Origin: Actinoplanes sp. L3-i22
GTDB lineage: Bacteria; Actinomycetota; Actinomycetes; Mycobacteriales; Micromonosporaceae
Direction: 5' to 3'
Length of the DNA: 64,000 nucleotides
Assembly (NCBI RefSeq): GCF_019704555.1
Contig: NZ_AP024745.1
Span: 4,100,501-4,164,500, forward strand
Positions within the stretch are counted from its first letter, which is position 1. Each line of letters begins with the position of its first letter. The position numbers and the translations under genes are program-made. The notes beneath the pieces were generated by a model. It ran no database searches. It was not told the DNA's origin and was given only the letters and a program-made list of their open reading frames with translations. This document shows, piece by piece, positions 32,157 to 40,901 of the stretch.

Positions 32157-33037
32157 TCGAGCCGTTCGCCGTGCCGTTCATGGGCCGCGCCCTCGCCGAG
32201 ATCGCCCTGCTGGCGCTGATCTGTGGCCCGATCAGCGTGTTCGTCTTCGTGCGCGGCCTGTCGTTCGTCTCCGACGCGCTCACCCACACGGTCTTCCCCG
32301 GCGTGGTCATCGGTTTCGTCGCCGGGGGAGTGGAGGGACTTTTCGCCGGCGCCCTGATCGCCGGCGTGGTCACGGCGGTGGTGCTGACGGTGCTGACCCG
32401 CGGCGCCCGGCTCTCCGACGACGCGGCCACCGCGGTGGTGCTCACCGCCATGTTCTCCGTCGGGGTGGTGCTCGTGTCGCGGCGCTCGTCGTACACCGCG
32501 GATCTGACGTCGTTCCTGTTCGGGCGCCTGCTGACGGTGACGCCGCGGCAGCTCGCCGAGACCGCGGTGCTCGCCGTGATCATCCTGGTGGCGCTGCTGT
32601 TCGCCGCCCGCCCACTGCTGTTCCGCGCGTTCGACCCGGCCGGCGCCGCGGCCGCGGGACTACGGCTCGGCTGGCTCGACCTGTGGCTGAACGTGCTGCT
32701 CGCGCTGGTCGTGGTCGCCGCGGTCCGGGCGGTCGGCACGATCCTGGTGGTCGCGCTGCTGATCGTCCCGGCCGCGGCCGCCCGCATGGTCACCGAGCGT
32801 CTGGCCGCGATGGCGGTGCTCGGCACGGCGCTGGTCGTCGCGGCGGGGTACGGCGGCCTGCTGCTGAGCTGGACCGCCTCCGTCCACTACGGCGTGGCCC
32901 TGACGTCGGCGTCGGCTGTCGTGCTGCTGCTCGTGCTGGCCTATCTGGTACTGCTGCCGATCCGGTGGCTGCGCCGCGTACCTCGGAAGGGTTTTCAAAG
33001 CTTGGAAAGGACGTCACCACATGAGCTGGTGGGATGA
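32153..33037 (+). CDS. Metal-ion ABC transporter permease 1
   Basis: A 294-residue ABC-3 family permease with about eight or nine helices; hallmark segments are FVFVRGLSFVSDALTHTVFPGVVIGF and LVVVAAVRAVGTILVVALLIVPAAAARM. The GTG start at 32153 overlaps the ATPase stop. A C-terminal tail (RRVPRKGFQSLERTSPHELVG) overlaps the start of the second permease by 17 bases. Forms the channel, probably as a heterodimer with permease 2. Confidence 0.92.
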   Translation: MIEPFAVPFMGRALAEIALLALICGPISVFVFVRGLSFVSDALTHTVFPGVVIGFVAGGVEGLFAGALIAGVVTAVVLTVLTRGARLSDDAATAVVLTAMFSVGVVLVSRRSSYTADLTSFLFGRLLTVTPRQLAETAVLAVIILVALLFAARPLLFRAFDPAGAAAAGLRLGWLDLWLNVLLALVVVAAVRAVGTILVVALLIVPAAAARMVTERLAAMAVLGTALVVAAGYGGLLLSWTASVHYGVALTSASAVVLLLVLAYLVLLPIRWLRRVPRKGFQSLERTSPHELVG

Positions 33038-33848
33038 CGTGATGCACCGCGCCGTCGCCGAGGTGATCCTGGTCGGGGCGCTCGCCGGGCTGATCGGGGT
33101 GCAGGTGGTGCTGCGGCGGCTGTCGTTCTTCACGATGGCGCTGACCCATGCGAGCTTCCCGGGGGTCGTCGCCGCGTCGATCATCGGGGTGAATATTTTC
33201 TTCGGCGGCGTGCTGGCCGGCGGCGTGGTGGCGCTCGGGGTGGCCGCGCTGAGCCGCCGTCGCGGGCAGGACGCGGCCGCGGCGACCGGAGTGCTGCTCT
33301 CCGGCGGGTTCGCGCTCGGTGCCGCGCTGGTGGCCACGCAGAACGGGTTCAGCCGGGAACTTTCCGCCTTCCTGGTCGGGTCGATTCTTACCGTCAGCGT
33401 TTCCGATCTGACGACAACCGCTGTCGTGCTGGTCGTGGTGACTCTGCTGCTGACGGTGTGCGCCCGGCCGTTGCTGTTCACCGGCTTCGACCGGTCCGGT
33501 GCCGAGGCGGCGGGAGTTTCCACCGGTGTCTGGGACGTGGTCCTGCTGCTCACCGTCGAGGTGGTCGTGGTGACCGTGGTCCCGGCGGCCGGCACGATCC
33601 TCGCGTTGTCGCTGATCGTCGCCCCGGCGGCCGCGGCACGCATGTGGTCCGACCGGATGACGGTAATTTCCGCCGTCGCGGTGCTGCTGGCGGTGACCAG
33701 TGGGCTGCTCGGGCTGTATGCGTCGACCAGGTGGAACGTCGCCGCCGGCGCGGCCATCTCGTTGACCGCGACCGGCGTCCTGCTGGTCTCGTGGGCTCTG
33801 GCCAAGGCCGTCCGCACCATGACCCCTGCCGGTGCCGTCCCGGCATGA
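33021..33848 (+). CDS. Metal-ion ABC transporter permease 2
   Basis: A 275-residue ABC-3 permease, related to but distinct from permease 1 (LRRLSFFTMALTHASFPGVVAASII; VPAAGTILALSLIVAPAAAARMW). The ATG at 33021 has GGAAAGGA about 9 bases upstream, inside permease 1. Two different permeases beside one binding protein resemble the TroCD/SitCD layout of manganese/iron/zinc importers, whereas Zn-specific Znu systems usually have one. This weakens a zinc-only reading. Confidence 0.92.
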   Translation: MSWWDDVMHRAVAEVILVGALAGLIGVQVVLRRLSFFTMALTHASFPGVVAASIIGVNIFFGGVLAGGVVALGVAALSRRRGQDAAAATGVLLSGGFALGAALVATQNGFSRELSAFLVGSILTVSVSDLTTTAVVLVVVTLLLTVCARPLLFTGFDRSGAEAAGVSTGVWDVVLLLTVEVVVVTVVPAAGTILALSLIVAPAAAARMWSDRMTVISAVAVLLAVTSGLLGLYASTRWNVAAGAAISLTATGVLLVSWALAKAVRTMTPAGAVPA

Positions 33849-34335
33849 CCTCGAACACGGGCAGCGGGGCGCCCCAGCAGCGCGGAGGGCCCACGTGGCC
33901 AGGAGCGCACCCAACCGGTGGCCAAGCGGGCTGTTCCCAGCGGTCAGGTGGGCGCTCACGGCGCTCACGGCGGTCAGGTGGGCGCTCACGGCGCTCACGG
34001 CGGTCAGGTGGGCGCTCACGGCGCTCACGGCGGTCAGGTGGGCGCTCACGGCGGCCAAACCGGGGTGCTCCCAGCGCGGTCAGGTGGGCACCCACGGCGC
34101 TCAGGAGGGTGCCCATGGGCGGTCAGAAGGGCGCATCCGGTGCTCAGGTGGGCGTTCGCAGCGCGGTCAGGAGCGGTGCCCGTAGGCGGTCAGGAGAGCG
34201 CCCGCGGCGGGCGGGAAGGCGCTCACCATGGTTCAGCAGGGCGGCAACGGCCGGAGATGTCTCTACGAGGTGAACTGCCCGACGTAGACAACGCCTCCCG
34301 GCAAACGACTTGATGATCTTGGTTAAGGTGGCGCG
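33849..34335. other. Intergenic region with 30-base minisatellite
   Basis: About 490 bases. Between 33941 and 34056 there is an exact 30-base repeat; decayed copies of its GCGGTCAGGTGGGC core continue to about 34215. Open frames here (for example a Gly-Ala-His repeat on the plus strand) come from the repeat. An AT-rich patch (ACTTGATGATCTTGGTTAAGG, near 34308-34328) is probably the promoter of the next gene. Confidence 0.55.
33941..34056. repeat. 30-base exact tandem repeat, 3.8 copies
   Basis: Units begin at 33941, 33971, 34001 and 34031. Each reads CGGTCAGGTGGGCGCTCACG then GCGCTCACGG; three are identical. The exact identity implies recent copying. Confidence 0.92.
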
Positions 34336-35280
34336 ATGAGTGTTGCCGCCCCGGTCGCCGAGCCCGCCCGCACCCGGCGCCGCCCGCGCCTGGCGGTTCT
34401 GGTGCCGGTCGTCGTGGCGGCGGCGCTCACCGCCCTGCTGGCGGGCCATCGATGGGCGCCCGGCTCGGTCGGCTCCGGCCTGGACAGCGGGCTGCCGTGG
34501 CTGGCCGTGCCGATCCTGGCCCTGCTCGGCGCCACGATCCTGGTGCGCCGGATCGTGGCGGTCGGGGTTGCCCTCGTACCGTTGCTGATCTGGACCTTGA
34601 TGTTCGGCCCGGCCCTCGGTGACCGAGCTGTTGACGGTCGTCGTGATCTGCGGGTCGCCTCGCTGAATCTGGGTCCGGCCACCGCGGGCAGCGCGCTGGA
34701 CTCGTTGCTGGCCGCCGCGCCCGATCTGATCGTGCTGCAGGAAATTACCGCCGCCAACCGGCCGGCGGTGACCGCCGAGCTCGGTGCGCGGTATCCGTTT
34801 CAGGCGAACGCCGGAACGGTGGCGCTGTTCAGCCGCTTGCCGCTGTCCGGCACCGAGCCGGTCGACATCCAGATCGGCTGGACCCGGGCGTTGCGCACCA
34901 CCGTGACCACGCCCTCCGGCCAGGTCCGGGTCTACGCCGCGCACCTGGCCTCGGCGCGGGCGGGCCGGACCGCCGGGCGCAACCGCACGCTGTCGGCCCT
35001 GGCCGGTCTGATCCGCGCCGATCCGGCCCCGCGCCTGCTGCTGGCCGGTGATCTGAACACCGCCACCAGCGACCGGCACTTCGACGTGCTGGCGCCGCTG
35101 ACCGACACCCAGCAGGAGGCCGGCGCCGGGTTCGGGTTCACCTGGCCGGCCCGGTTTCCGCTGGTCCGCCCAGACCACCTGCTGCAACGTGGCATGACCA
35201 CCCGGCACGCGTGGGTGCTTTCGGTGCCCGGCAGCGACCACCGCGCCGTGCTGGCGGATCTGGACAGCACGGCCGGATAG
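34336..35280 (+). CDS. Membrane-anchored endonuclease/exonuclease/phosphatase-fold protein
   Basis: A 314-residue protein with three N-terminal helices (residues about 20-105) and a C-terminal EEP domain. Catalytic marks are Glu in DLIVLQEITAANR, the LLLAGDLNTATSD motif (Asp and Asn) and VPGSDHRAVLADL (Asp-His). The fold includes DNase I, sphingomyelinases and inositol phosphatases; with the active site probably outside the membrane a phosphodiesterase on lipids or extracellular DNA is plausible. Start ATG at 34336 with AAGG about 10 bases upstream. Monocistronic. Confidence 0.87.
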   Translation: MSVAAPVAEPARTRRRPRLAVLVPVVVAAALTALLAGHRWAPGSVGSGLDSGLPWLAVPILALLGATILVRRIVAVGVALVPLLIWTLMFGPALGDRAVDGRRDLRVASLNLGPATAGSALDSLLAAAPDLIVLQEITAANRPAVTAELGARYPFQANAGTVALFSRLPLSGTEPVDIQIGWTRALRTTVTTPSGQVRVYAAHLASARAGRTAGRNRTLSALAGLIRADPAPRLLLAGDLNTATSDRHFDVLAPLTDTQQEAGAGFGFTWPARFPLVRPDHLLQRGMTTRHAWVLSVPGSDHRAVLADLDSTAG

Positions 35281-35344
35281 CCTCGATTCGGACGGCACCA
35301 GCGGATAGCGGCGATTCCGGCGGCACCGGCGGAAACGCCCGCTG

Positions 35345-36940
35345 TCAGAGCTGGTAGGTCGCCACCGTCGCCTGCAGCTCGGCGGCGGTCCCGGCCAGCT
35401 GTGCCGCGGTCTGCTGCGTCTCGGTCGCGCCCTCGGTGACCTGCCGGGACGCCTCGGCCACCATCGCGATCGTCTCCGCGATGCTCTCCGAGCCCTCGGC
35501 GGCGTGGCCCACGCTGCGGGAGATCTCCGCGGTCGTCGCGGTCTGCTCCTCCACGGCCGCCGCGATCGTCGTGGTGTAGTCGTTGATCGTGGCGATGACC
35601 TGGCCGATCTCCCGGATCGCGGTCACCGCCGCGCCGCTCTCCGACTGGATCGCCGACACCTGGGCGGTGATCGCCTGGGTGGCCCGGGCGGTCTCCTCGG
35701 CCAGGTCCTTGACCTCGGAGGCGACGATCGCGAAGCCGCGCCCCGCCTCGCCGGCGCGGGCCGCCTCGATGGTGGCGTTGAGCGCGAGCAGGTTGGTCTG
35801 CTCGGCGATCGAGGTGATCAGGGCGACGACCGTGCCGATCTGGGTGGAGGCCTCGCCGAGGCGCGCCACGCTGGCGTTGGTGGTTTCCGCCGCCCGCGCC
35901 GCCTCGGCGGCCACGCCGGCGGCCTCGTTCGCGTTGCTGGCGATCTCCCGGATCGAGGCGCCCAGTTCGTCGGCGCCGGCCGAGACCGTACGCACGCCGT
36001 GCGAGACCTGCCCGGCGGCCTCGGACACCGAACCGACCTGGGCGGAAGTTTCCTCCGCGGACAGTGACAGCTGCGCCGACACCGCCGACAGCTCCTCGGC
36101 CGCCGAGGTCAGCAGCTCCGAGCTGGTGTTGATCCGGCCGACCATGCCGCCCATCGCCTCCGCGGTCTCGTTGAGCGCTCCGGACATCCGCCCCACCTCG
36201 TCGGCGCTGTCGACGCTCACGCGGGCGGTCAGGTCGCCCTTGGCAATGCGGTGCAGCGCGTCCACGCACCGCGACAGCGGCTTGACGATCAGCCGGGAGA
36301 TGGCGGCGGCCAGCACCAGCCCGAGTACGGTGCTCAGTGCCAGCAGGGTGATCACCAGGCGCTTGGTCGAGCGGTAGCGGTCCTCGGCGACCTTCGCGTC
36401 GGCCGCGCCGGCCTGCACGGTCAGCTCGGCGAGGGTGGTCAGGTCGGCCCGGACCGCCGTCATCGCGGTGGCCAGGTCACCGGCGCGCATCTTGTTCAGC
36501 GCGGCCCGGTCGCCGTCGGCGGCCAGCGGCAGCACGCGGCTGCCGACCAGGTCGCCGAAGCTCTGCCAGTGCGCTTGGAACGAGGCGACCGAGGTACGGG
36601 CCTCGGCGTCGAGCGGGTAGGTCTGATATGCCTTCACGTACTCGGTGACCTGCGCCTGCGCGGTGCTCAGCGAGGTGCCCGCGGAACTCCGCTCGGCCGA
36701 GCCGGCCGCCAGCAGGTAGTCGTCCATCGCCAGCCAGGACCGGTTGACGGCCGAGCGCAGGTTGCCGATGGTGTTGAGTTCGCCGTTCATCCGGTAGCCG
36801 ATCTTGACCTGCTGGTTCGTGGCGCCCAGCTGGTCCAGCGAGTACAGGCCGTCGACCATCCCGAAGAGCGTGACGACCCCGACCGCCGCCATGATCTTCG
36901 TACCGACACGCCGGTCGGTAAGCAGCTGTCGTGCACCCAC
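35345..36940 (-). CDS. Methyl-accepting chemotaxis protein
   Basis: A 531-residue chemoreceptor. Helix 1 (IMAAVGVVTLFGMVDGLYSL) and helix 2 (LVITLLALSTVLGLVLAAAI) flank a four-helix-bundle sensor of about 150 residues. A HAMP domain (LSRCVDALHRIAKGDLTARV) and the signalling hairpin with the conserved tip AEQTNLLALNATIEAARAGE follow, without a clear C-terminal pentapeptide tether. An ATG at 37021 is in frame, but I chose the GTG at 36940 because GGGGAG lies 5 bases before it. The upstream leftward gene ends 67 bases away and is probably co-transcribed. Motile cells are implied, as in Actinoplanes zoospores. Confidence 0.92.
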   Translation of the reverse strand: MGARQLLTDRRVGTKIMAAVGVVTLFGMVDGLYSLDQLGATNQQVKIGYRMNGELNTIGNLRSAVNRSWLAMDDYLLAAGSAERSSAGTSLSTAQAQVTEYVKAYQTYPLDAEARTSVASFQAHWQSFGDLVGSRVLPLAADGDRAALNKMRAGDLATAMTAVRADLTTLAELTVQAGAADAKVAEDRYRSTKRLVITLLALSTVLGLVLAAAISRLIVKPLSRCVDALHRIAKGDLTARVSVDSADEVGRMSGALNETAEAMGGMVGRINTSSELLTSAAEELSAVSAQLSLSAEETSAQVGSVSEAAGQVSHGVRTVSAGADELGASIREIASNANEAAGVAAEAARAAETTNASVARLGEASTQIGTVVALITSIAEQTNLLALNATIEAARAGEAGRGFAIVASEVKDLAEETARATQAITAQVSAIQSESGAAVTAIREIGQVIATINDYTTTIAAAVEEQTATTAEISRSVGHAAEGSESIAETIAMVAEASRQVTEGATETQQTAAQLAGTAAELQATVATYQL

Positions 36941-37007
36941 TGGTTCTCCCCACCGTCGACCGTCCCTGCCGGGGTGCCGTTCGGCAGCGGGCCCGGCCGG
37001 CGGATGG

Positions 37008-37793
37008 TCAGACGGTTGCATCCGCGGCAGGAACCGGGTGCGACCGCATCAGCGCCCAGACGATCTTGCCGCCGGGCGTCATCGTGACGCCCCAGTGCGC
37101 GCTGGCCGCGGTGATCATCCGCAGGCCGCGGCCGGAGCCCGGCGCCATGATCGCGCCGGTGACCGGTGGTCCGCCGGTCACCCGGGGGATCACCCGGCTG
37201 CCGTCCTTCACCGCGATCCGCAGATACTGCCCGGTGTACGCGGTGATCACGTGGAAGTCCGTGCCGGCGTGCTGGATCGCGTTGTTGGCCAGCTCGGAGG
37301 CGACCAGGCGGGCCGGGTCGTGCAGGTGCGGCAGTTGCCAGCTCGCGCACGCGGCGCCGACCAGCGCCCGGGCGTGGTGCGGGCTCTCCGGTTCCGGAGG
37401 AAACTTTTGCCGGATCCAGCGCGGCACGTGGGCCCGGATCGCCAGCATCGCGAGCTGCTCGTCCTCGTAGAGCGCCACGTGTGAGCGGAACCCGGCGAGG
37501 CCGTCGGTAACCTCCTGCGTGGCCCGGCACAGCATGACCGGAACACCCCAGTGGGCCTGTGCCTCGTAGGTCGCGGTGGCGAAAATTCCCAACTGGGCCG
37601 GGTCGGTGTGGCTGAACCAGGCGAGATCGACGATCACCGCCGCCGGGCACTCGGCGGCGGCCTTGCTCACGGCATGGTGCACCTCCCGGATGCCGGACAA
37701 GGTCAGCTCGCCGATGAGCCGCACGGTGGTGACACCGCTGTCCAGGCTCCGGTCGGTGCTTGATCGCAGCTTGGCGTGAAGGGTTCGTCGCAC
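37008..37793 (-). CDS. STAS-HATPase fusion, anti-sigma-regulator type
   Basis: A 261-residue protein joining two partner-switching modules. The N-terminal half is STAS-like (TTVRLIGELTLSGIREVHHAV, AAVIVDLAWFSHTDPAQLGI) but lacks the usual Ser of a SpoIIAA phosphorylation site (FSHTD at that point). The C-terminal half is a SpoIIAB/RsbW-like ATPase (LVASELANNAIQHAGTDF N box, APGSGRGLRMITAAS G box). The start is uncertain: the frame runs back to 37958. I take the GTG at 37793; GGGTAT just before it could be a SigB-like -10 for a leaderless message. It is upstream of the chemoreceptor in the same direction. Confidence 0.75.
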   Translation of the reverse strand: MRRTLHAKLRSSTDRSLDSGVTTVRLIGELTLSGIREVHHAVSKAAAECPAAVIVDLAWFSHTDPAQLGIFATATYEAQAHWGVPVMLCRATQEVTDGLAGFRSHVALYEDEQLAMLAIRAHVPRWIRQKFPPEPESPHHARALVGAACASWQLPHLHDPARLVASELANNAIQHAGTDFHVITAYTGQYLRIAVKDGSRVIPRVTGGPPVTGAIMAPGSGRGLRMITAASAHWGVTMTPGGKIVWALMRSHPVPAADATV

Positions 37794-38043
37794 ACCGCTA
37801 TACCCAACGCTGCCGGGGGTGACGACCGCAATCCTCCGGGCCGTTCTATCACCCGTACCGGGGAATGCTTTGGCGTAGGTCGATGCGTTGACAGCCCCGT
37901 AACGGCAGTGTTTCAATCGGCGAGGCACCTCCTGTGAGCGGTAACACACCAAGGTCATCGCTGTAGCGCGGCCCTCGATCCCGTGCTGGAGCCGCCTTAT
38001 CCATGTGCGTCAAAACCCATCCACCCGGGCTTTGTCGTGCATT

Positions 38044-38057
38044 TGTTAACGCTCACA
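38044..38057. promoter_or_regulatory. LacI-family-type operator before the arabinofuranosidase
   Basis: TGTTAACGCTCACA has outer TGT/ACA arms and a central CG, the form of LacI-family operators (TGTTAGCGCTAACA). It lies 33 bases before the GTG start, so it could block the promoter. Sugar-controlled repression is inferred. Confidence 0.6.
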
Positions 38058-38089
38058 ACATCCCCGCTCCCTGCAGAAAGAGTCCTGCC

Positions 38090-39619
38090 GTGAAAGTCAG
38101 AAGCCTCGCCGTCGTGAGCGTCGTCGCCGCGGGTGTCCTGCTCAACGCCGGTCCGTCGCAGGCGGCCGTCACCGGGCCCTGTGACATCTACGCCTCCGGC
38201 GGCACCCCCTGCGTCGCCGCGCACAGCACCACCCGCGCCCTCTACGGCGCCTTCACCGGCTCGCTCTACCAGGTGAAGCGCAACTCCGACGGCGCCACCA
38301 CGAACATCGCCCCGCTCAGTGCCGGCGGTGTCGCCAACGCCGCCGCGCAGGATAGTTTCTGCGCCGGCACCACCTGTCTGATCACCGTGATCTACGACCA
38401 GTCCGGGCGCGGCAACCACCTGACCCAGGCGCCGCCCGGCGGCTTCCAGGGCCCGGACGTCAATGGTTACGACAACCTGGCCAGCGCCACCGGCGCGCCG
38501 GTCACCGTCGGCGGGAAGAAGGCCTACGGCGTCTGGATCTCGCCCGGCACCGGTTACCGCAACAACAACACCAACGGGATCGCCACCGGCGACGCCGCCG
38601 AGGGGATGTACGCGATCTTCGACGGCACCCACTACAACGGCGGCTGCTGCTTCGACTACGGCAACGCCGAGACCAACAGCCTGGACACCGGCAACGGCCA
38701 CATGGAAGCGCTGTACTTCGGCAACAGCACCGGCTGGGGCAGCGGCGCCGGCAGCGGCCCGTGGATCATGGCGGACCTGGAGAACGGGCTGTTCAGCGGC
38801 TACAACGCCGGCAACAACTCGGGCGACCCGACGATCACCCACCGGTTCCTCACCGCGACGCTCAAGGGCGGCCCGAACCAGTGGTCGATCCGCGGCGGAA
38901 ACGCGCAGTCCGGCGGCTTGTCGACGTTCTACAGCGGCGTGCGGCCGAACAAGTCCGGCTACAACCCGATGCACAAGGAGGGCGCGATCATCCTCGGCAT
39001 CGGCGGCGACAACAGCGTCAGCGCGCAGGGAAGTTTCTACGAGGGCGTGATGACCTCCGGCTACCCGTCGGACGCGACGGAAAATTCCGTCCAGGCCAAC
39101 ATCGCCGCCGCCGGCTACGCCACCACGTCGCTGACCAGCGGCCCGGCGGTCACCGTCGGCTCCTCGGTGTCGCTGCGCGCCACCACCGCGTGCTGCACCA
39201 CCCGGTACCTCGCGCACTCCGGCACCAGCGTCGCCACGCAGGTCGTCACGTCGTCGAGCACCGCGGCGCTCAAGGCGCAGGCATCTTTCACCGTTCGCGC
39301 CGGGCTGGCGAACAGTTCCTGCGTCTCCTTCGAGTCGAAGGACACCGCAGGAAGTTTCCTTCGGCACAACGGCTTCCAGCTCTACCTGAACGCCAATGAC
39401 AACAGCACATTGTTCAAGCAGGACGCCACGTTCTGCCCGCAGTCCGGGCTCAACGGGCAGGGCAACGCGCTGCGCTCGTTCAACTATCCGACCCGGTACG
39501 TGCGGCACTACAACAACACCGGCTACATCGCCAGCCAGGGCGGCGTGCACACCTTCGACGCCGCGAGCGCCTTCGCCGACGACGTGAGCTGGGTCGTCGG
39601 CGCCGGCTGGACCTCCTGA
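38090..39619 (+). CDS. abfB: Secreted alpha-L-arabinofuranosidase, GH54 with CBM42
   Basis: A 509-residue exoenzyme that would release arabinose from arabinoxylan and arabinan. A signal peptide (LAVVSVVAAGVLLNAGPSQAA) is followed by the GH54 catalytic domain, with CDIYASGGTPCVAAHSTTRALYG, VIYDQSGRGNHLT and the Cys pair GGCCFDYGNAE. The C-terminal about 150 residues are a CBM42 arabinose-binding domain (SFESKDTAGSFLRHNGFQL, RSFNYPTRYVRHYNNTGYI). The GTG at 38090 is the only start that gives the signal peptide in phase. A strong hairpin terminator follows. GH54 is best known from fungi and some Actinobacteria. Confidence 0.93.
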   Translation: MKVRSLAVVSVVAAGVLLNAGPSQAAVTGPCDIYASGGTPCVAAHSTTRALYGAFTGSLYQVKRNSDGATTNIAPLSAGGVANAAAQDSFCAGTTCLITVIYDQSGRGNHLTQAPPGGFQGPDVNGYDNLASATGAPVTVGGKKAYGVWISPGTGYRNNNTNGIATGDAAEGMYAIFDGTHYNGGCCFDYGNAETNSLDTGNGHMEALYFGNSTGWGSGAGSGPWIMADLENGLFSGYNAGNNSGDPTITHRFLTATLKGGPNQWSIRGGNAQSGGLSTFYSGVRPNKSGYNPMHKEGAIILGIGGDNSVSAQGSFYEGVMTSGYPSDATENSVQANIAAAGYATTSLTSGPAVTVGSSVSLRATTACCTTRYLAHSGTSVATQVVTSSSTAALKAQASFTVRAGLANSSCVSFESKDTAGSFLRHNGFQLYLNANDNSTLFKQDATFCPQSGLNGQGNALRSFNYPTRYVRHYNNTGYIASQGGVHTFDAASAFADDVSWVVGAGWTS

Positions 39620-39660
39620 TCCGGCAAGACCGACCCTGGAAAACCGATCCTTGAAACCGT

Positions 39661-39692
39661 GCGCCGGGCGGGCTTGCCATTCCGCCCGGCGC
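39661..39692 (+). terminator. Strong hairpin terminator after the arabinofuranosidase
   Basis: GCGCCGGGCGG and CCGCCCGGCGC form a perfect 11-base stem with a 10-base loop, followed by AGCTTTCTTTC, 41 bases after the stop codon. Confidence 0.85.
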
Positions 39693-40229
39693 AGCTTTCT
39701 TTCAAGATCAAAACCATTTCCCGGTACGGTCGGTGGAGCGCTGTTCGCGGGCCTCGCGGCCGGTTTCTCGCGCTGGTCCGCCGCGCTGGCTTCTCGCGCC
39801 CGGCTTCTCGCGCTGGTCCGCCGGGCTGGTCCGCCGTGTTGGCTTCTCGCGCCCGGCTTGTCGCGCTGGTCCGCCGGGCTGGTCCGCCGTGTTGGCTTCT
39901 CGCGCCCGGCTTGTCGCGCTGGTCCGCCGGGCTGGTCCGCCGTGTTGGCTTCTCGCGCCCGGCTCCTCGTTTCCAGGCTTCGAGCTCTGGGTTCGGGCCC
40001 AAGTCCCGTGCGGCTCCGGCGACGCAGAGCCGAGTCCGACGCGCCGCCGAGCCCGGACCGAATCGCGCCCGGAAGCGGTCGCTGGCGGTGTGTCACAGGA
40101 TCCAGATCTGAATCTGGCCCGCGGAAAGTCGCCACCGGCGGTGCGTCATGGAGCCCGGACCTGAATCGCGCTCGAAAGCGGCCACCGGCGGTGCGCCCCG
40201 GCTTCAGCCAGAGCGCGCTCCCGGCCGGT
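39693..40229. other. Intergenic region with 53-base minisatellite
   Basis: About 540 bases without a gene. It contains the 53-base repeat (39788-39999) and, near 40120-40200, two copies of GCCACCGGCGGTGCG in a longer repeated context (about 55 bases apart). All frames here are open from composition alone. Confidence 0.55.
39788..39999. repeat. 53-base tandem repeat, about four copies
   Basis: Units begin at 39788, 39841, 39894 and 39947, each starting GGCTTCTCGCGCCCGGCTTG (first copy CTTC) and including two GCTGGTCCGCCG blocks. The second and third copies are identical. 53 is not a multiple of three. Confidence 0.9.
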
Positions 40230-40568
40230 TCACGCCGTGGGAGTCACCCGCTCCTCGACCACATATGACCTGGTCAGCGCCCGCTGAAGGAACTTTTCTT
40301 CATCCTCGGCGACACCCGACCCCGGCGCATACATCGCCGCCACCCAGCTCTGGTAAGCCGCCCGATCGGCGAACACGAGCTCGGTGATCACATCCACGTC
40401 ATCCCGCTGACCGCCATTCGCGCTCTGTGCGATGAAGTTCCGCTTGTAACTCACCGGCCCGGGCGCGAGCCCGAGAATCAACGGAACATGACGATTCTCG
40501 TAGTAATCGGCGAAATCAGAAAAATCGAGCTCCGGCCTTTTGACCAGAAAAGCCATCACCTTGAGCAC
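40230..40568 (-). CDS. EthD-domain protein
   Basis: A 112-residue ferredoxin-like-fold protein. MLKVMAFLVKRPELDFSDFADYYENRHVPLILGL is the EthD signature (the strand, then FxxYYExxHxP). EthD-like proteins include small decarboxylases, lyases and polyketide-modifying factors; there is no biosynthetic partner here, so the role is open. The ATG at 40568 is preceded by an AAGG-poor leader. It contains GGAACTTTTC, a variant of the dispersed motif. Confidence 0.8.
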   Translation of the reverse strand: MLKVMAFLVKRPELDFSDFADYYENRHVPLILGLAPGPVSYKRNFIAQSANGGQRDDVDVITELVFADRAAYQSWVAAMYAPGSGVAEDEEKFLQRALTRSYVVEERVTPTA

Positions 40569-40649
40569 GACCGCCCCCCACTCCCAGCAAATGCGTCCAC
40601 CTTCACCTACGCACCCACGTGCCCGGAGTTCACCGCGACGGCCGCGAAC

Positions 40650-40901
40650 TCAAGGGCGGTGGCCCGCCTCCCGGCGAATCCGGCGAACGACAAGGACGAC
40701 CCGGACCGCGTAAAACGGGGCCAGAACGGCGCTGAGCACGACCATGAGCAGGTTCCGCTGAACAATGCCGGACACCACCAGGATCGCAAACCCCACAGAG
40801 GTCACCACGAACCCGCCGGTCCGCAGCGCCACCTCAGCCGCGAACGGCAGCCCGCCCGATTCCCGCCCCGGCGCAGACCCCAGCTCTTCCACGTCACTCA
40901 T
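40650..40901 (-). CDS. Small membrane protein, 83 aa
   Basis: Not recognised. The protein has an acidic N-terminus (MSDVEELGSAPGRES), two hydrophobic helices (GGFVVTSVGFAILVVSGIV and LLMVVLSAVLAPFYAVRVVLVV) and an Arg-rich C-terminus (RRIRREAGHRP), which fits a two-helix protein with both ends inside. The hydrophobic pattern argues for a real gene. It is in the same direction as the EthD gene, about 80 bases upstream. Confidence 0.6.
   Translation of the reverse strand: MSDVEELGSAPGRESGGLPFAAEVALRTGGFVVTSVGFAILVVSGIVQRNLLMVVLSAVLAPFYAVRVVLVVRRIRREAGHRP

Noticed and set aside
33941..34056. Possible CRISPR array because of exact, evenly spaced 30-base repeats.
   Set aside because: The copies are directly abutting with no unique spacers, and no cas genes are present. 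The same holds for the other tandem repeats.
33918..34313. A rightward frame encoding GQVGAHGAHG repeats.
   Set aside because: It exists only because the 30-base repeat unit is divisible by three; other frames are equally open, and there is no ribosome site or recognisable domain.
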